64,000 nt of DNA from an uncultured Saprospiraceae bacterium (GCA_937921595.1 CAKZTD010000136.1:16608-80607), one strand, 5' to 3'. Shown: positions 1 to 9,523, counted from the stretch's first letter. Numbers and translations are program-made. The notes: generated by a model from the letters alone, not told the origin.

Positions 1-30
1 AGGGGCTGCTTTTTTTGTATCAAGAATAAA

Positions 31-711
31 CTACTTACGTCCATTATAGAAAATGAACATGATCCCAAAATTGAGATAGTTGTCTTCTAAATTTAAAGGA
101 TTTGAATTTCCATTTAATTCTGTATCAACACTAGAAATATTGTATCGCTGCCAAGGAATGTGGACGTAAGGTCGAATCGAGAAATCCAAAGTGTTTCCAG
201 CATCAAGATTGTAACAAACAAAGAAGTGACTGCCTAGGCCAGTCTTTTTAAAAATAGTGAAGTCTTTATCTATTCCGGTAACCTCCGTTCGGACTCCAAA
301 ATTTTCTACATCAATACTTCCACCATAGCTGAAATCTCCAATGAAATTTTCAATCCCAATGGAATAGCTTATGAAGCGGTGGGTTAAATTTCTTTTAAAA
401 GACAAATCTGTAGCTGGGTCAATGCCATTTGCTTTTTTTGATCGAAACTTATTTCTCCAGGTAAAATCAAAAGCTACAAAATCGAGTCGATATCGTAAAC
501 TCAGATGGAGTCCTTGAATGAATTGGATTGGTTCTATTTTATCTTCTAACCAAGGGCGATCATCGTTGAAAGTATTGATGATAGATTGATCTGTTTCAGG
601 ATTTAAATACCCAAGAGAATAACCAACGCCAAAATTAAATTGAGCATTAGATTGAATCGTCCCCAATATTAAAAATAAAGAAAAGAGAAAGTAGGTTCTA
701 TAATTGTGCAT
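31..711 (-). CDS. Exported beta-barrel-like hypothetical protein
   Basis: The 226-residue product starts with a signal peptide (hydrophobic residues 7-19, likely cleaved after SNA-Q near residue 23). The rest alternates short polar and aromatic stretches, such as GVGYSLGYLNP, HRFISYSIGIENF and YLNFGIMFIFYNGRK. This pattern is typical of small outer-membrane beta-barrels in Bacteroidota, and the protein ends on an aromatic-rich strand as barrels often do. I do not recognise a named family, and the function is unknown. It is transcribed divergently from the TMTC-like gene at 871, with 159 bp between them. The reading frame is secure; the barrel assignment is inference from composition. Confidence 0.6.
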   Translation of the reverse strand: MHNYRTYFLFSLFLILGTIQSNAQFNFGVGYSLGYLNPETDQSIINTFNDDRPWLEDKIEPIQFIQGLHLSLRYRLDFVAFDFTWRNKFRSKKANGIDPATDLSFKRNLTHRFISYSIGIENFIGDFSYGGSIDVENFGVRTEVTGIDKDFTIFKKTGLGSHFFVCYNLDAGNTLDFSIRPYVHIPWQRYNISSVDTELNGNSNPLNLEDNYLNFGIMFIFYNGRK

Positions 712-728
712 TGTTCTTATTTATTTCA

Positions 729-736
729 CAAAGGTA
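729..736 (-). promoter_or_regulatory. Candidate -7 element for the exported protein at 31-711
   Basis: On the minus strand the sequence reads TACCTTTG, an exact match to the Bacteroidota -7 consensus TAnnTTTG. It lies 18 bp upstream of the start codon. The -33 region is weak (TTTA-like), so the call is tentative. Confidence 0.35.
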
Positions 737-870
737 GGAAAAAGAATATTGCATGTCTGCCTAAAGGTCGAAAACTCTAATCATCATACATAGTCATATA
801 TACCTCATTTTTTTTGTAAATAAAGCCATATTTACTCATATTGTGAAAATTAAAATTTATAAATCCCAAA

Positions 871-2787
871 ATGGCAAAGAAACGCAAACCAAATAGTAAA
901 AAAGTAAAACCATCTAGAAGCGAATTTAAAGAGTTTGGCCCTTCTGAAATGCCCCCTGTTTCAGGTACTAGATTTTGGTCATCGAATGCCTTGCCGATTT
1001 TTATCCTCCTCTTTTTGTCTTTTGCGATGTATCTTTCTAGCCTTACTTTTGATTATGTCTTGGATGATAAGATTGTACTTTCTGAAAACAATTTTGTGAA
1101 AAAAGGATTTTCAGGAATCAAAGATATTTTTAAAACAGATAGCTTTGTTGGATATTTCGGGGAGCAAAAAAAGGTTTTAGAAGGAGGAAGATATCGCCCA
1201 CTATCTTTGGTTACGTTTGCAATCGAACATCAGTTTTATGGATTGAATAAGGGATATAGTCATTTTATCAATATTCTTTTGTATGCTTTAAGTGGATTGC
1301 TGTTGTTCCGGGTTTTGTTTATGTTGATACCTCCCTTGAAAACGAGTCGATGGTTTTTGAGTTTGCCTTTTATAGCTGCTTTATTATTTGTTATTCACCC
1401 GATCCATACAGAGGCCGTTGCTAATATTAAAGGCCGGGATGAAATTCTAGCCTTGTTGTTTTCTTTTTCGGCTTTGTATTTTTCATTAAAATATGTCAAG
1501 ACTAATAATCTTTTTTTATTAATTGGAGTTTGTATTTCATTATTATTAGGAATACTAGCGAAAGAAAATGCTTTGACTTGGGTCGTAATTATTCCGATGA
1601 GTTTATACTTTTTTAGGAAAGTAAAACTCAATCAGGTATTAATTCTTGGAGGTGCATTATTAGTAACTGTTATTATTTATTTTTCGATTCGAATTAATGC
1701 CTTAGGATATGTTCTTTCTTCTGGCGAAGAGAGTATCGATATTATGAATAATCCATTTTTTGGTTTAGAACCTGGGAATAGATATGCTACAATTTTTTAC
1801 ACACTTGGCTTGTATCTTAAATTATTAATCTTTCCGCATCCACTAACGCATGATTACTATCCTTATCAAATTCCGATTTTAGGCTTTGGCGATTGGAAAG
1901 CTTTACTAGCTATTTTAGTAAACCTGGGATTAGGAATCTACGCTCTGATTGGCCTTCGAAAAAAGAGTATCATTAGCTATGGAATCCTGTTTTATTTCAT
2001 TACCCTTTCTATCGTTTCTAATCTTTTTGTAAATGTAGGAACGACAATGAATGAACGCTTTGTCTATATGCCTTCCGTTGGAATTTGTATCGTCTTTGCG
2101 TATTTTTTAGCCAGATGGTTACCCGCTAAACTGAATGAAAAAGCAGATGAAATTAATATAATAAGTGTAGGCTTACTCTTGTTTTTTGTTATAGGGTATA
2201 TTGGTAAAACAGTAAGCAGAGTGCCAGACTGGGAAAATGCTTTGACTCTGAATGCTGCTGCAGTAAAATATTCTCCAAACAGCGCTCGGGCGAATTGCTT
2301 TATGGGCGTAGCTATCTATGAAGATTATAAATTAGAAAGTGATGTAGCAAAGAAAGCTGTAATGTTAGAGGACATCACTTATTATATTGACAGAGCTTTA
2401 GAAATTTATCCAGGATATGGTTCTGCACTAACGATGAAATCCGGAATCCTAGCAGAGCATTATAAAAAAGATTTTGATATCAATAAATTGCTAGCTGGTT
2501 TTACAACTATCCTTCGGCAGAGAGAGACGACTACTTTTACCAATGAATACATCGAGTATTTGATCAAACAAAAACGAAGCCCAAATGAGGTGAGTCAATT
2601 TTTATATAATGTTGGTTATACCATAAACTTTCAAGGACGACAAAATTATAATGCAGCGCTCTATTATCTGAATTATGCTTACCAGGTAGATCCTGCAAAT
2701 CGAAATATCATTCAGGCCATCGCTCAATGTTATCAAAAAGCTGGAAACCAAAACAAGGCAAATGAGTTTTTGCAAAAACTGAATTAG
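871..2787 (+). CDS. TMTC-like polytopic glycosyltransferase with C-terminal TPRs
   Basis: This 638-residue protein has a basic N-terminus (KKRKPNSKKVKPSR), then about 10-11 membrane segments over residues 38-445, then a soluble helical tail. Motifs in the loops match the TMTC/GT-C family: an acidic pair in the first loop (DYVLDDK, near residues 66-72), GGRYRPLSL, then HPIHTEAVANIKGRDE near 175-190. The tail (about 460-638) carries tetratricopeptide-like helices, the last reading NIIQAIAQCYQKAGNQ. Eukaryotic TMTC enzymes transfer mannose to cadherin folds. Bacterial members are presumed lipid-linked sugar transferases acting outside the inner membrane. The acceptor here is unknown. It is followed after 29 bp by the M81 lipoprotein gene. 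Confidence 0.75.
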   Translation: MAKKRKPNSKKVKPSRSEFKEFGPSEMPPVSGTRFWSSNALPIFILLFLSFAMYLSSLTFDYVLDDKIVLSENNFVKKGFSGIKDIFKTDSFVGYFGEQKKVLEGGRYRPLSLVTFAIEHQFYGLNKGYSHFINILLYALSGLLLFRVLFMLIPPLKTSRWFLSLPFIAALLFVIHPIHTEAVANIKGRDEILALLFSFSALYFSLKYVKTNNLFLLIGVCISLLLGILAKENALTWVVIIPMSLYFFRKVKLNQVLILGGALLVTVIIYFSIRINALGYVLSSGEESIDIMNNPFFGLEPGNRYATIFYTLGLYLKLLIFPHPLTHDYYPYQIPILGFGDWKALLAILVNLGLGIYALIGLRKKSIISYGILFYFITLSIVSNLFVNVGTTMNERFVYMPSVGICIVFAYFLARWLPAKLNEKADEINIISVGLLLFFVIGYIGKTVSRVPDWENALTLNAAAVKYSPNSARANCFMGVAIYEDYKLESDVAKKAVMLEDITYYIDRALEIYPGYGSALTMKSGILAEHYKKDFDINKLLAGFTTILRQRETTTFTNEYIEYLIKQKRSPNEVSQFLYNVGYTINFQGRQNYNAALYYLNYAYQVDPANRNIIQAIAQCYQKAGNQNKANEFLQKLN

Positions 2788-2816
2788 GAAAAGCATCGTT
2801 TTAAAAATTACCCCTA

Positions 2817-4370
2817 ATGATAAAAAATACTTTACCGAACCTTGTCTTTTTATTTTTGCTCATACTTATCCTGTCATGTGGTAAAAAAGAACCTCAAGCA
2901 CTTAGAATTGCTATTGCCGGAATCGCAATCGAATCTAGTACCTTCTCTCCTGCTAAAACGGAAGAAGAAGCTTTTCATGCAAGATATAAAGATGGCATTT
3001 ATTACGAGTATCCTTTTCTATCTGAAAATGCGGATCTGAGAAAAAGAGCAGATTGGTTTCCAACAGTCAGAGGACATGCTTTACCTGGAGGGGAAGTGAC
3101 TCGGGAAGCTTATGAATCGCTATTAGGCAAGACATTAAAACTTTTAAAAGATAGCCTACCTTACGATGGTCTTTTTCTTGATATTCATGGAGCGATGAGT
3201 GTTGAAGGGATTGAAGATCCAGAAGGTGATTTTATAATAAGAGTCAGAGAAGTAGTTGGAAATAAAACCATGATTTCAACGAGTATGGATTTGCATGGAA
3301 ATGTATCAGAGCGATTAGCCGAAAACTCAGATATGATTACCTGTTACCGTATGGCACCTCATGAAGATGCGATGGATTCAAAAAAACGAGCTGCTGAGAA
3401 TTTGGTAAAACGATTAGAGTCTGGAAAAGGCAAACCTAAATTCAAAGCAAGGATCAAAGTACCAATCTTATTACCAGGTGAGAAAACGAGTACAAGAGTA
3501 GAGCCAGGGAAAAGTTTATATGCAAAAATACAACCTTTGACAGAGGATGAAGGAATTATCGATGCTGCAATTTGGATGGGATATCCTTGGGCGGATGAGC
3601 CGAGAAATCATGGAGTAGTTATGGCGGTTGGAGATGATAAAGGGAAAGTCTCACAAGCTGCGGAGGAATTAGCCAATGCCTTTTGGGAGGTGAGAAATGC
3701 CTTTGAGTTTGTTGCTCCAACAACGACCTTGGAAGAAAGTATTCAGGCTGCGATAAAGAGTAAAGAGCGACCGTTTTTTATTAGTGACATGGGAGATAAT
3801 CCAACAGCAGGTGGTGCAGGTGATGTAACTTGGACTTTGAATGAAATTTTAAACCATAAAGGTTTTGCCGCTAATCAATCTTTGGATATTATTTATGCTT
3901 CGATTCCAGGACCTAAGCTAGTTGAAAAAGCTCTTGCGGCTGGAGTAGGTGCGGAAATTTCTGCATTGGTTGGAGCTGCTGTAGACAATCGATATGCACC
4001 ACCAATTGAATTGACAGGGATCGTTGAGTCCATCAAGGAAGGCGATAAAAATGCGGAAGTCGAAGTGCTTGTAAAAGTCAACAATTGCCGGGTGATCGTG
4101 ACCAAAAAAAGAAAACCATATCATTATGAAAAAGATTTTACGGATCTCGGCCTAGATATCCGGAATGCAGATGTGGTTTTTGTAAAAATTGGCTATCTGG
4201 TTCCTGAATTATATGATATCCAAAAAGGATGGTTGATGGCTTTGACCCCGGGAGGTGTTGATCAAGATTTGAAGCGATTGGATTATAAAAACATTCAACG
4301 GCCTATGTTTCCAATAGATAAATTTGAGAACAGCCCTGACTTAAAGGCTAAACTTATTCCAGTAAAATGA
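2817..4370 (+). CDS. M81-family metallopeptidase lipoprotein (MlrC-like)
   Basis: The 517-residue protein opens with a lipoprotein signal (LILILSC, acylated Cys near 22), so it is probably membrane-anchored. The body matches the microcystin-degradation MlrC family: GIAIESSTFSP at the start of the domain, then DIHGAMSVEGIEDPEGDF near 122-139 and SMDLHGN near 160. These D-x-H-G signatures are the presumed metal-binding sites. The C-terminal half has SDMGDNPTAGGAGD, the conserved signature of the second MlrC domain. MlrC hydrolyses the linearised microcystin peptide, but most family members have other, unknown substrates. The substrate here cannot be inferred. It may be co-transcribed with the upstream TMTC-like gene. 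Confidence 0.85.
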   Translation: MIKNTLPNLVFLFLLILILSCGKKEPQALRIAIAGIAIESSTFSPAKTEEEAFHARYKDGIYYEYPFLSENADLRKRADWFPTVRGHALPGGEVTREAYESLLGKTLKLLKDSLPYDGLFLDIHGAMSVEGIEDPEGDFIIRVREVVGNKTMISTSMDLHGNVSERLAENSDMITCYRMAPHEDAMDSKKRAAENLVKRLESGKGKPKFKARIKVPILLPGEKTSTRVEPGKSLYAKIQPLTEDEGIIDAAIWMGYPWADEPRNHGVVMAVGDDKGKVSQAAEELANAFWEVRNAFEFVAPTTTLEESIQAAIKSKERPFFISDMGDNPTAGGAGDVTWTLNEILNHKGFAANQSLDIIYASIPGPKLVEKALAAGVGAEISALVGAAVDNRYAPPIELTGIVESIKEGDKNAEVEVLVKVNNCRVIVTKKRKPYHYEKDFTDLGLDIRNADVVFVKIGYLVPELYDIQKGWLMALTPGGVDQDLKRLDYKNIQRPMFPIDKFENSPDLKAKLIPVK

Positions 4371-4462
4371 AAAGTATAGGTTGGAGAAGTTTTTAATTTG
4401 AATGTTAATAAGAGATAATCCTATTGTTTTTCAATGTTTAACGCATGATTTAAAATCGTAAT

Positions 4463-4524
4463 AAAACAAAATGTTTTAAATATTTGTTTTGAAATGTTGT
4501 TTTTAAAAACAAAATGTTTTAAAT
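4463..4524. repeat. Two exact copies of a 19-bp palindrome-containing motif upstream of the glucosaminidase
   Basis: AAAACAAAATGTTTTAAAT occurs at 4463-4481 and again at 4506-4524, 43 bp apart. Each copy contains the inverted repeat AAAAC-AAAAT-GTTTT. A related, less exact word (TTTGTTTTGAAATGTTG) lies between them. The pair ends 34 bp before the ATG at 4559, which would suit two operator sites or a curved promoter region. No regulator is known. Confidence 0.45.
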
Positions 4525-4558
4525 TTGAATTATCAATTTGACTTTAAAACAATCCATC

Positions 4559-5311
4559 ATGCAAAAGACTTTAGATATCAACATCCCAAACTACATCAAA
4601 AAATACTGGTTTCAGCTATCTCTTATCGCAATTGTACTTTATGTAATGGCCAGTAAAGACTTAAGTTTTCAGTTCAATGTCAATAATCCAGAAATTGAAA
4701 ATTCCAGAAGCTTGCCTGGAAAAGCTCAAAAAGGAGGCATTAAAAAAAATCAAGAACTAATAACTGCTAAAGATAAAAAAGTGAAGGTCGCAAAAAGTGA
4801 AGCTAGTTTTTTTAGCAAAATTCCATTCATCGGTAGCGGAAGTAGTGCTGCTCCCAAAAAATCAGAACTTCCTCAAATTGATGATCAAGTCATCGAATCT
4901 TACCTCAAGCGTTTCGCGCATGTAGCCATTAATGAAAGAAAAAAATATGGCGTACCTTCTTCTATTATTTTAGCAAATGCATTATTCCACAGCTACGCTG
5001 GAAAACGAGATATGGCATTATCCGGTCATAATCATTTTGCAATTTCTTGCGAAAGCGATTGGCCTGGAGCTAATGGATCTTATGCTGGAAACTGTTATCG
5101 ACATTATGAAAATGCATGGACGAGTTTTAGAGATCATAGTCTCTATATTACTTCTGGAAAGTATGCTAAGCTACGTCAATTGGAATCTACCGATTATAAA
5201 GCCTGGGCAAAAAATCTAGATGATTTAGGCTTTTCGGATTTCGGAGATTTAGAGGGAAATTTAATTAAGCTCATTGAAAAATATAGCTTGCATCAGTTGG
5301 ATCTGCAATAG
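4559..5311 (+). CDS. Glucosaminidase-domain cell-wall hydrolase, membrane-anchored
   Basis: I chose ATG 4559 (MQKTLDINIPNY) over an in-frame TTG at 4538. The product has about 250 residues: one membrane segment near 16-33 (FQLSLIAIVLYVMA), a Lys/Ser-rich linker, then a glucosaminidase domain from about residue 105. Visible landmarks are VPSSIILANALFHS, GHNHFAISCESDWPG, the Cys-x-RHYENAWTSFRDHS segment and YKAWAKNLDDLGF. These match the endo-beta-N-acetylglucosaminidase/FlgJ-type fold that cleaves peptidoglycan glycan strands. The N-terminal anchor places it on the periplasmic side of the inner membrane. It converges with the SH3 protein at 5414. Confidence 0.85.
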   Translation: MQKTLDINIPNYIKKYWFQLSLIAIVLYVMASKDLSFQFNVNNPEIENSRSLPGKAQKGGIKKNQELITAKDKKVKVAKSEASFFSKIPFIGSGSSAAPKKSELPQIDDQVIESYLKRFAHVAINERKKYGVPSSIILANALFHSYAGKRDMALSGHNHFAISCESDWPGANGSYAGNCYRHYENAWTSFRDHSLYITSGKYAKLRQLESTDYKAWAKNLDDLGFSDFGDLEGNLIKLIEKYSLHQLDLQ

Positions 5312-5326
5312 GACAAGTTAGCAAGC

Positions 5327-5398
5327 GAACAAGTTAGCAAAATAACAAAGTAACAGAAGAGCAAAACTGGCTTTTATTGTTAACTGGCTAACTTGTTC
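5327..5398. repeat. Intergenic inverted repeat between convergent genes
   Basis: GAACAAGTTAGC (5327-5338) pairs perfectly with GCTAACTTGTTC (5387-5398), enclosing 48 nt. A further partial copy of the arm (GACAAGTTAGC) sits just upstream at 5312. It lies between two convergent genes and could end transcription from either side. Similar words (AAGTTAGCAAA) recur at about 26969. Confidence 0.5.
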
Positions 5399-5413
5399 CT
5401 CTCCCAACTTGCC

Positions 5414-5944
5414 TTACTCTCTTTTCTTTTTTCTATAATCGACAAAGGCACCATAGACCCAGCCTACTTTTCCTTTCTTACTTTTCACTTGAACCCAAGG
5501 TTCATTTACAATTTCTTTATTAGGCAAACTAATTTGCTGAGTTGAGTCAGTGTATTCTCCAGTGAAATAAACCTCTTCGTCTAATTTTAATTTTTGAACA
5601 ATTGAACTATCGAGGTGAGGCCCCGTTCGCATATTGAGGTCATTCATATTTACATACAAACGAGAAAGAATTTCTGTTCGGACCGTTTCGTTCCCAACTC
5701 TCGTGGTTGTTGTTACTGGTTCAATTATTGGTTCTTCCTTAGGAGGCAATGGTTTAGGCATAGAGAAGTAAATAGAATCAGTATCATCTGCATCGGTACT
5801 TGCTTCACTATCTGAGTTTTCTGTATTGTATTGCATCTTTGTTGCACCACATTTTGAAACAGCCCAAATAATAAAACTTAGAAAGAATACCAGAATGATA
5901 ATAATCTCCAGACTAGGAAGGACGCCTTTCTTATTTTTACTCAT
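5414..5944 (-). CDS. Membrane-anchored SH3b-domain protein
   Basis: The 176-residue product has a short cytoplasmic start, one membrane segment near residues 11-28 (SLEIIIILVFFLSFIIW), a low-complexity acidic linker rich in Ser/Asp, then a bacterial SH3 domain at about 90-170. Landmarks are LYVNMNDLNMRTGPHLDSS, VYFTGEYTD and the closing GKVGWVYGAFVDYR. Bacterial SH3 domains usually bind cell-wall peptides. The neighbouring convergent gene encodes a glucosaminidase, so a cell-wall role is plausible but not shown. Confidence 0.75.
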   Translation of the reverse strand: MSKNKKGVLPSLEIIIILVFFLSFIIWAVSKCGATKMQYNTENSDSEASTDADDTDSIYFSMPKPLPPKEEPIIEPVTTTTRVGNETVRTEILSRLYVNMNDLNMRTGPHLDSSIVQKLKLDEEVYFTGEYTDSTQQISLPNKEIVNEPWVQVKSKKGKVGWVYGAFVDYRKKKRE

Positions 5945-6219
5945 AGTATTAAAATAGTGTTAGTGAATTAGACGAAATTATTGAAAAAAGATGTCAATAG
6001 ATTATCCGTCATATTATAAAATTTCATTAAAATTAATACACTCTTACGTCAGTTTAGAGAAATATCAATTAAATTTATCATTTCCGTGTATATAAGTTTT
6101 TTAAACTTTTAAACTTTAGAAAATCCTTATACACATATTAGTTTATTTTTACAATAAAAAACAACTGATAACCAAGTGGTTAAAGATTATTAAAAATCAA
6201 AAATCGAGCCGTTTCAACA
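5945..6219. other. Divergent intergenic region upstream of dprA
   Basis: This 275-bp gap separates the minus-strand SH3 gene from dprA. It contains a loose inverted repeat (GTGTAT-a-TAAG near 6092 with CTTATACAC near 6127) and a small hairpin (TAACC-aagt-GGTTA) about 35 bp before dprA. I see no exact TAnnTTTG promoter and no gene. Confidence 0.4.
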
Positions 6220-7317
6220 ATGACCGACGATATCTTTTATAAAATCGCGATTACAAAAATCCCTAAAGTAGGATCAATCCTTTCCAAAAATCTCATCGGT
6301 TATTGTGGAAGTGCTGAGGCTGTTTTTCAAGCTAAAAGGAGCGATTTAATAAAAATCCCTGGTATAGGTCCTGGCATTGCAGAAAGTATTTTAAGTGGAA
6401 AAGGGCGTGAAATAGCAGAGAAAGAATGTCTTTATATAGAAAAAAATAGCATCAAACCTCTTTTTTACCTGGATGACAGCTATCCAACCCGTCTTAAACA
6501 TTATCATGATTGCCCAGTTGTTTTATATTATAAAGGGAATGAAGACCTGAATCGGAATAAAATCATTGCGATGGTCGGTACTCGAAAGCCTACTCTGCAA
6601 GGGAAAATGAGTTGTGAAGAAATTGTAGAAGGCCTAAAAGAATATAATGCCTTAGTCATAAGTGGATTAGCTTACGGTATAGATATTACAGCGCATAGAA
6701 AATGCGTTGAATTAGGAGTTCCTACAATTGGAGTGATGGGGCATGGAATGTCCATGATTTATCCGTCAGAGCATCAACGAGTTGCAGACCGAATGGTAGA
6801 GAATGGTGGTTTACTAACAGAATTTACTCATGCTCAAACACCAGAACGAGAATTTTTTCCAATGCGTAATCGAATTATCGCAGGGATGTGTGATGCCTTG
6901 ATTGTTGTCGAAACTGCGAATAAAGGAGGGTCTATGATTAGTGCCCATATGGCAAATGATTATAGTAAAGACGTTTTTGCAGTTCCGGGACGTTTAAAAG
7001 ATAAAATGAGTTCAGGTTGCAATCATTTAATAAAAACACATAAAGCAGCGTTGTTAGAAAGCGTAAAAGACATTGCTTACGTGTTGAGATGGGATGATCC
7101 AGAGAAAAATGAAGGGATACAACAATCTCTTTTTATTGAATTGAATGAAAAAGAAAAACAGATTGTCGACTTACTCAAAGGTGTTGACAACCTTAGTATT
7201 GATAAACTTTGTTTTGAAACAAAAATAAATTCTGGAGAAATGGCATCTTTGCTATTGGATTTGGAGTTTAAAGGTTTAATTAAGCCAAAACCAGGAAAAC
7301 GATTTGTCTTAGTTTAG
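6220..7317 (+). CDS. dprA: DNA-processing protein DprA
   Basis: DprA loads RecA onto incoming single-stranded DNA during natural transformation and protects it. The 365-residue protein shows the family layout. An N-terminal helix-hairpin-helix region carries KIPGIGPGIAESIL near 45-58. The Rossmann-like DprA core runs from about 112 to 290, with VGTRKPT (119-125), SGLAYGIDITAH, PSEH, FFPMRNRIIAG and KGGSMISA. A C-terminal winged-helix-like domain (about 305-365) ends KPGKRFVLV. Length and motifs are normal. The phosphatase gene follows after 20 bp on the same strand. Confidence 0.95.
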   Translation: MTDDIFYKIAITKIPKVGSILSKNLIGYCGSAEAVFQAKRSDLIKIPGIGPGIAESILSGKGREIAEKECLYIEKNSIKPLFYLDDSYPTRLKHYHDCPVVLYYKGNEDLNRNKIIAMVGTRKPTLQGKMSCEEIVEGLKEYNALVISGLAYGIDITAHRKCVELGVPTIGVMGHGMSMIYPSEHQRVADRMVENGGLLTEFTHAQTPEREFFPMRNRIIAGMCDALIVVETANKGGSMISAHMANDYSKDVFAVPGRLKDKMSSGCNHLIKTHKAALLESVKDIAYVLRWDDPEKNEGIQQSLFIELNEKEKQIVDLLKGVDNLSIDKLCFETKINSGEMASLLLDLEFKGLIKPKPGKRFVLV

Positions 7318-7337
7318 TTACCTTTTTATAATTAATT

Positions 7338-8474
7338 ATGAAAAAAATAAGCTATTTATTTCTTCTTATATTTTTGACAGCTTGTCTTTCGGATGCTCCA
7401 GAATCGACAGATTTTGAAAATGACGAAAAAGCGGTTTTTGCGAATTTTAAGAAAGAAGGTTTTGCAGCTGCACCAAAGAATATTATTCTTTTGATTGGAG
7501 ATGGGATGGGAGTGACTCAAATTTCTGCGGGGATGTACATGAACGGAAATAAACTGCATCTCGAAAAATTTCCAATTGTTGGCCTTCATAAAAGTTATTC
7601 CGGGAGCCATTTGGTAACGGATTCTGCTGCCGGAGCTACTGCATTTTCATGTGGAGTTAAAACTTATAATGGAGCGATCGCGGTTGATATGGATACGATG
7701 CCTGTCAAAACGATTTTAGAAATCGCAGAAGACAAAGGAATGGCAACGGGAATGATTGCAACTTCAACGATTGTTCATGCTACACCTGCTTCGTTTATAG
7801 CTCATCAGAAAAGTAGACAAATGTATGAAGAGATCGCTGCAGATTTTTTAGATACAGAAATTGATTTCTTTGTTGGTGGAGGGAAAAAATATTTTGATCG
7901 AAGAGAGACGGATGACCGTGATTTATATAAAGAGTTGCAAGATAAAAATTATGTAGTCTCTGATTATTTCCAACATGATCTTATAAAATCTGAACTTTCG
8001 AGAAAGAAAAATTTTGCTTATTTCACTGCGGATAACGATCCTTTGCAAGTTTCTCAAGGGCGAGATTATCTTTATGCTGCTAGTAAAATGGGAATGGCAT
8101 TTTTAAGAAATAGAAGTGAACAAGGTTTCTTTTTGATGATTGAAGGATCGCAGATTGATTGGGGAGGACATGCAAACGAATCGGATTACATTATTAGTGA
8201 GATGATCGATTTTGATAGAACCATTGGAGCTGCTCTTGATTTTGCAGCAAAAGATAAAGAGACTTTGGTTATTGTCACGGCAGATCATGAGACTGGAGGA
8301 TATTCTATTTTAAAAGAATCTGAAATGGGCGATTTAAAAACCGCTTTTACAACAGATTATCATACGGCTGATTTGATTCCAGTTTTTGCTTACGGCCCTG
8401 GAGCCAGAACCTTTGGCGGAATTTATGAAAATACAGATATATTTAAGAAGATGAAGAAGGCGATGGGGAAGTGA
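7338..8474 (+). CDS. Alkaline phosphatase family lipoprotein
   Basis: The 378-residue protein has a lipoprotein signal (LIFLTAC, Cys16) and a full alkaline phosphatase core. IGDGMG (53-58) holds the first metal ligand. DSAAGATAFSCG (95-106) contains the nucleophilic serine Ser96. IEGSQIDWGGHANE and VTADHETGGYS hold the remaining zinc ligands, and a late His sits in YHTADLIPV. It hydrolyses phosphate monoesters outside the inner membrane. It is shorter than E. coli PhoA but normal for Bacteroidota. No phosphate-starvation box was identified. A strong hairpin follows at 8486. Confidence 0.92.
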   Translation: MKKISYLFLLIFLTACLSDAPESTDFENDEKAVFANFKKEGFAAAPKNIILLIGDGMGVTQISAGMYMNGNKLHLEKFPIVGLHKSYSGSHLVTDSAAGATAFSCGVKTYNGAIAVDMDTMPVKTILEIAEDKGMATGMIATSTIVHATPASFIAHQKSRQMYEEIAADFLDTEIDFFVGGGKKYFDRRETDDRDLYKELQDKNYVVSDYFQHDLIKSELSRKKNFAYFTADNDPLQVSQGRDYLYAASKMGMAFLRNRSEQGFFLMIEGSQIDWGGHANESDYIISEMIDFDRTIGAALDFAAKDKETLVIVTADHETGGYSILKESEMGDLKTAFTTDYHTADLIPVFAYGPGARTFGGIYENTDIFKKMKKAMGK

Positions 8475-8485
8475 TCAGAAGAAAA

Positions 8486-8529
8486 GAGTGAGAGGTGAGG
8501 AGCAAAGGGTTTTTACTCACCTCTCACTC
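8486..8529. terminator. Perfect 14-bp inverted repeat between convergent alkaline phosphatase and lipA genes
   Basis: GAGTGAGAGGTGAG (8486-8499) pairs exactly with CTCACCTCTCACTC (8516-8529) around a 16-nt loop. It sits between two convergent genes and probably stops transcription in both directions, although the T-run is inside the loop rather than after the stem. A 16-nt part of its right arm (8513-8528) recurs exactly at 55822-55837. Confidence 0.55.
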
Positions 8530-8546
8530 CTCAATTCTCATGGTTT

Positions 8547-9419
8547 TTATAAATGTCTTTCTGCATGATAAGAAGATCTCACCAAAGGTCCACTTTCTAC
8601 ATAATCAAAACCTTTTTTCATACCGACTTCTTTATACTCTGCAAATTTATCAGGATGCACGTAAGAATCTACTTCGAGGTGCATTTTTGTAGGTTGTAAA
8701 TACTGACCAATGGTCAATACATCACAGCCATGTTCTACCAAATGATCCATCGTTTCAAAAACCTGCTCATCGGTTTCGCCAAGGCCAACCATGATTCCTG
8801 TCTTTGTTCTTTTTCCGAAATTTTTAATCCTTTGAATCTGCTCTAAGCTTCGCGAGTATCTCGCTTGAGGGCGAACCTTGCGGTAAAGCTTTTCAACCGT
8901 TTCCATATTATGAGAAACAACTTCTTGTCCACCACTGATCATTCTTTCCAATGCTTCCCAATTTCCTCTAGTATCCGGAATCAATGTTTCTATTGTCGTG
9001 TTTGGAGACATCTCTTTTACTGATCTAACCGTTTGATACCAAATCTCTGCACCTCGATCTTTTAATTCATCTCGGTTAACAGAAGTAAGGACTGCATGCT
9101 TAACCTGCATCAATTTAATCGCTTCTGCTACTCTTCTTGGTTCATCCTCATCATACTCTGGCGGCCTTCCTGTCTTGACTGCGCAAAAAGAACAAGAACG
9201 AGTACAAGTATTTCCAAGGATCATGAAAGTCGCAGTTCCTGCACCCCAGCATTCTCCCATATTTGGGCAATTTCCACTTTGACAAATCGTATGCAATTTG
9301 TACTCATCAACGAGTTTACGAACTTTCTTAAATTCTTCTCCAATTGGGAGTTTTACTCGAAGCCAATCCGGCTTACGGCGCCTCGGTTCTTTCTTCTCAA
9401 CTATCGGTAGTTCAAACAT
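8547..9419 (-). CDS. lipA: Lipoyl synthase
   Basis: LipA is a radical-SAM enzyme that inserts two sulfurs into protein-bound octanoate to make the lipoyl cofactor of 2-oxoacid dehydrogenases. The 290-residue product carries both cluster motifs: C46-x4-C51-x5-C57 (auxiliary cluster, [12 protein letters not shown]) and C72-x3-C76-x2-C79 (radical-SAM cluster, CTRSCSFC). The conserved late serine is in the C-terminal [10 protein letters not shown] segment. Length is typical. The window also encodes SucA, whose complex needs lipoyl groups, but the genes are far apart. Confidence 0.96.
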   Translation of the reverse strand: MFELPIVEKKEPRRRKPDWLRVKLPIGEEFKKVRKLVDEYKLHTICQSGNCPNMGECWGAGTATFMILGNTCTRSCSFCAVKTGRPPEYDEDEPRRVAEAIKLMQVKHAVLTSVNRDELKDRGAEIWYQTVRSVKEMSPNTTIETLIPDTRGNWEALERMISGGQEVVSHNMETVEKLYRKVRPQARYSRSLEQIQRIKNFGKRTKTGIMVGLGETDEQVFETMDHLVEHGCDVLTIGQYLQPTKMHLEVDSYVHPDKFAEYKEVGMKKGFDYVESGPLVRSSYHAERHL

Positions 9420-9523
9420 GATATTTTATTTTATACTCAAAAACACAGTGATTTATAAAAACAAGTGTTTTCAATTAACAAAGTAACTCCAAATAGGTTT
9501 TATGGAAAAAATGGAAAAATTAA

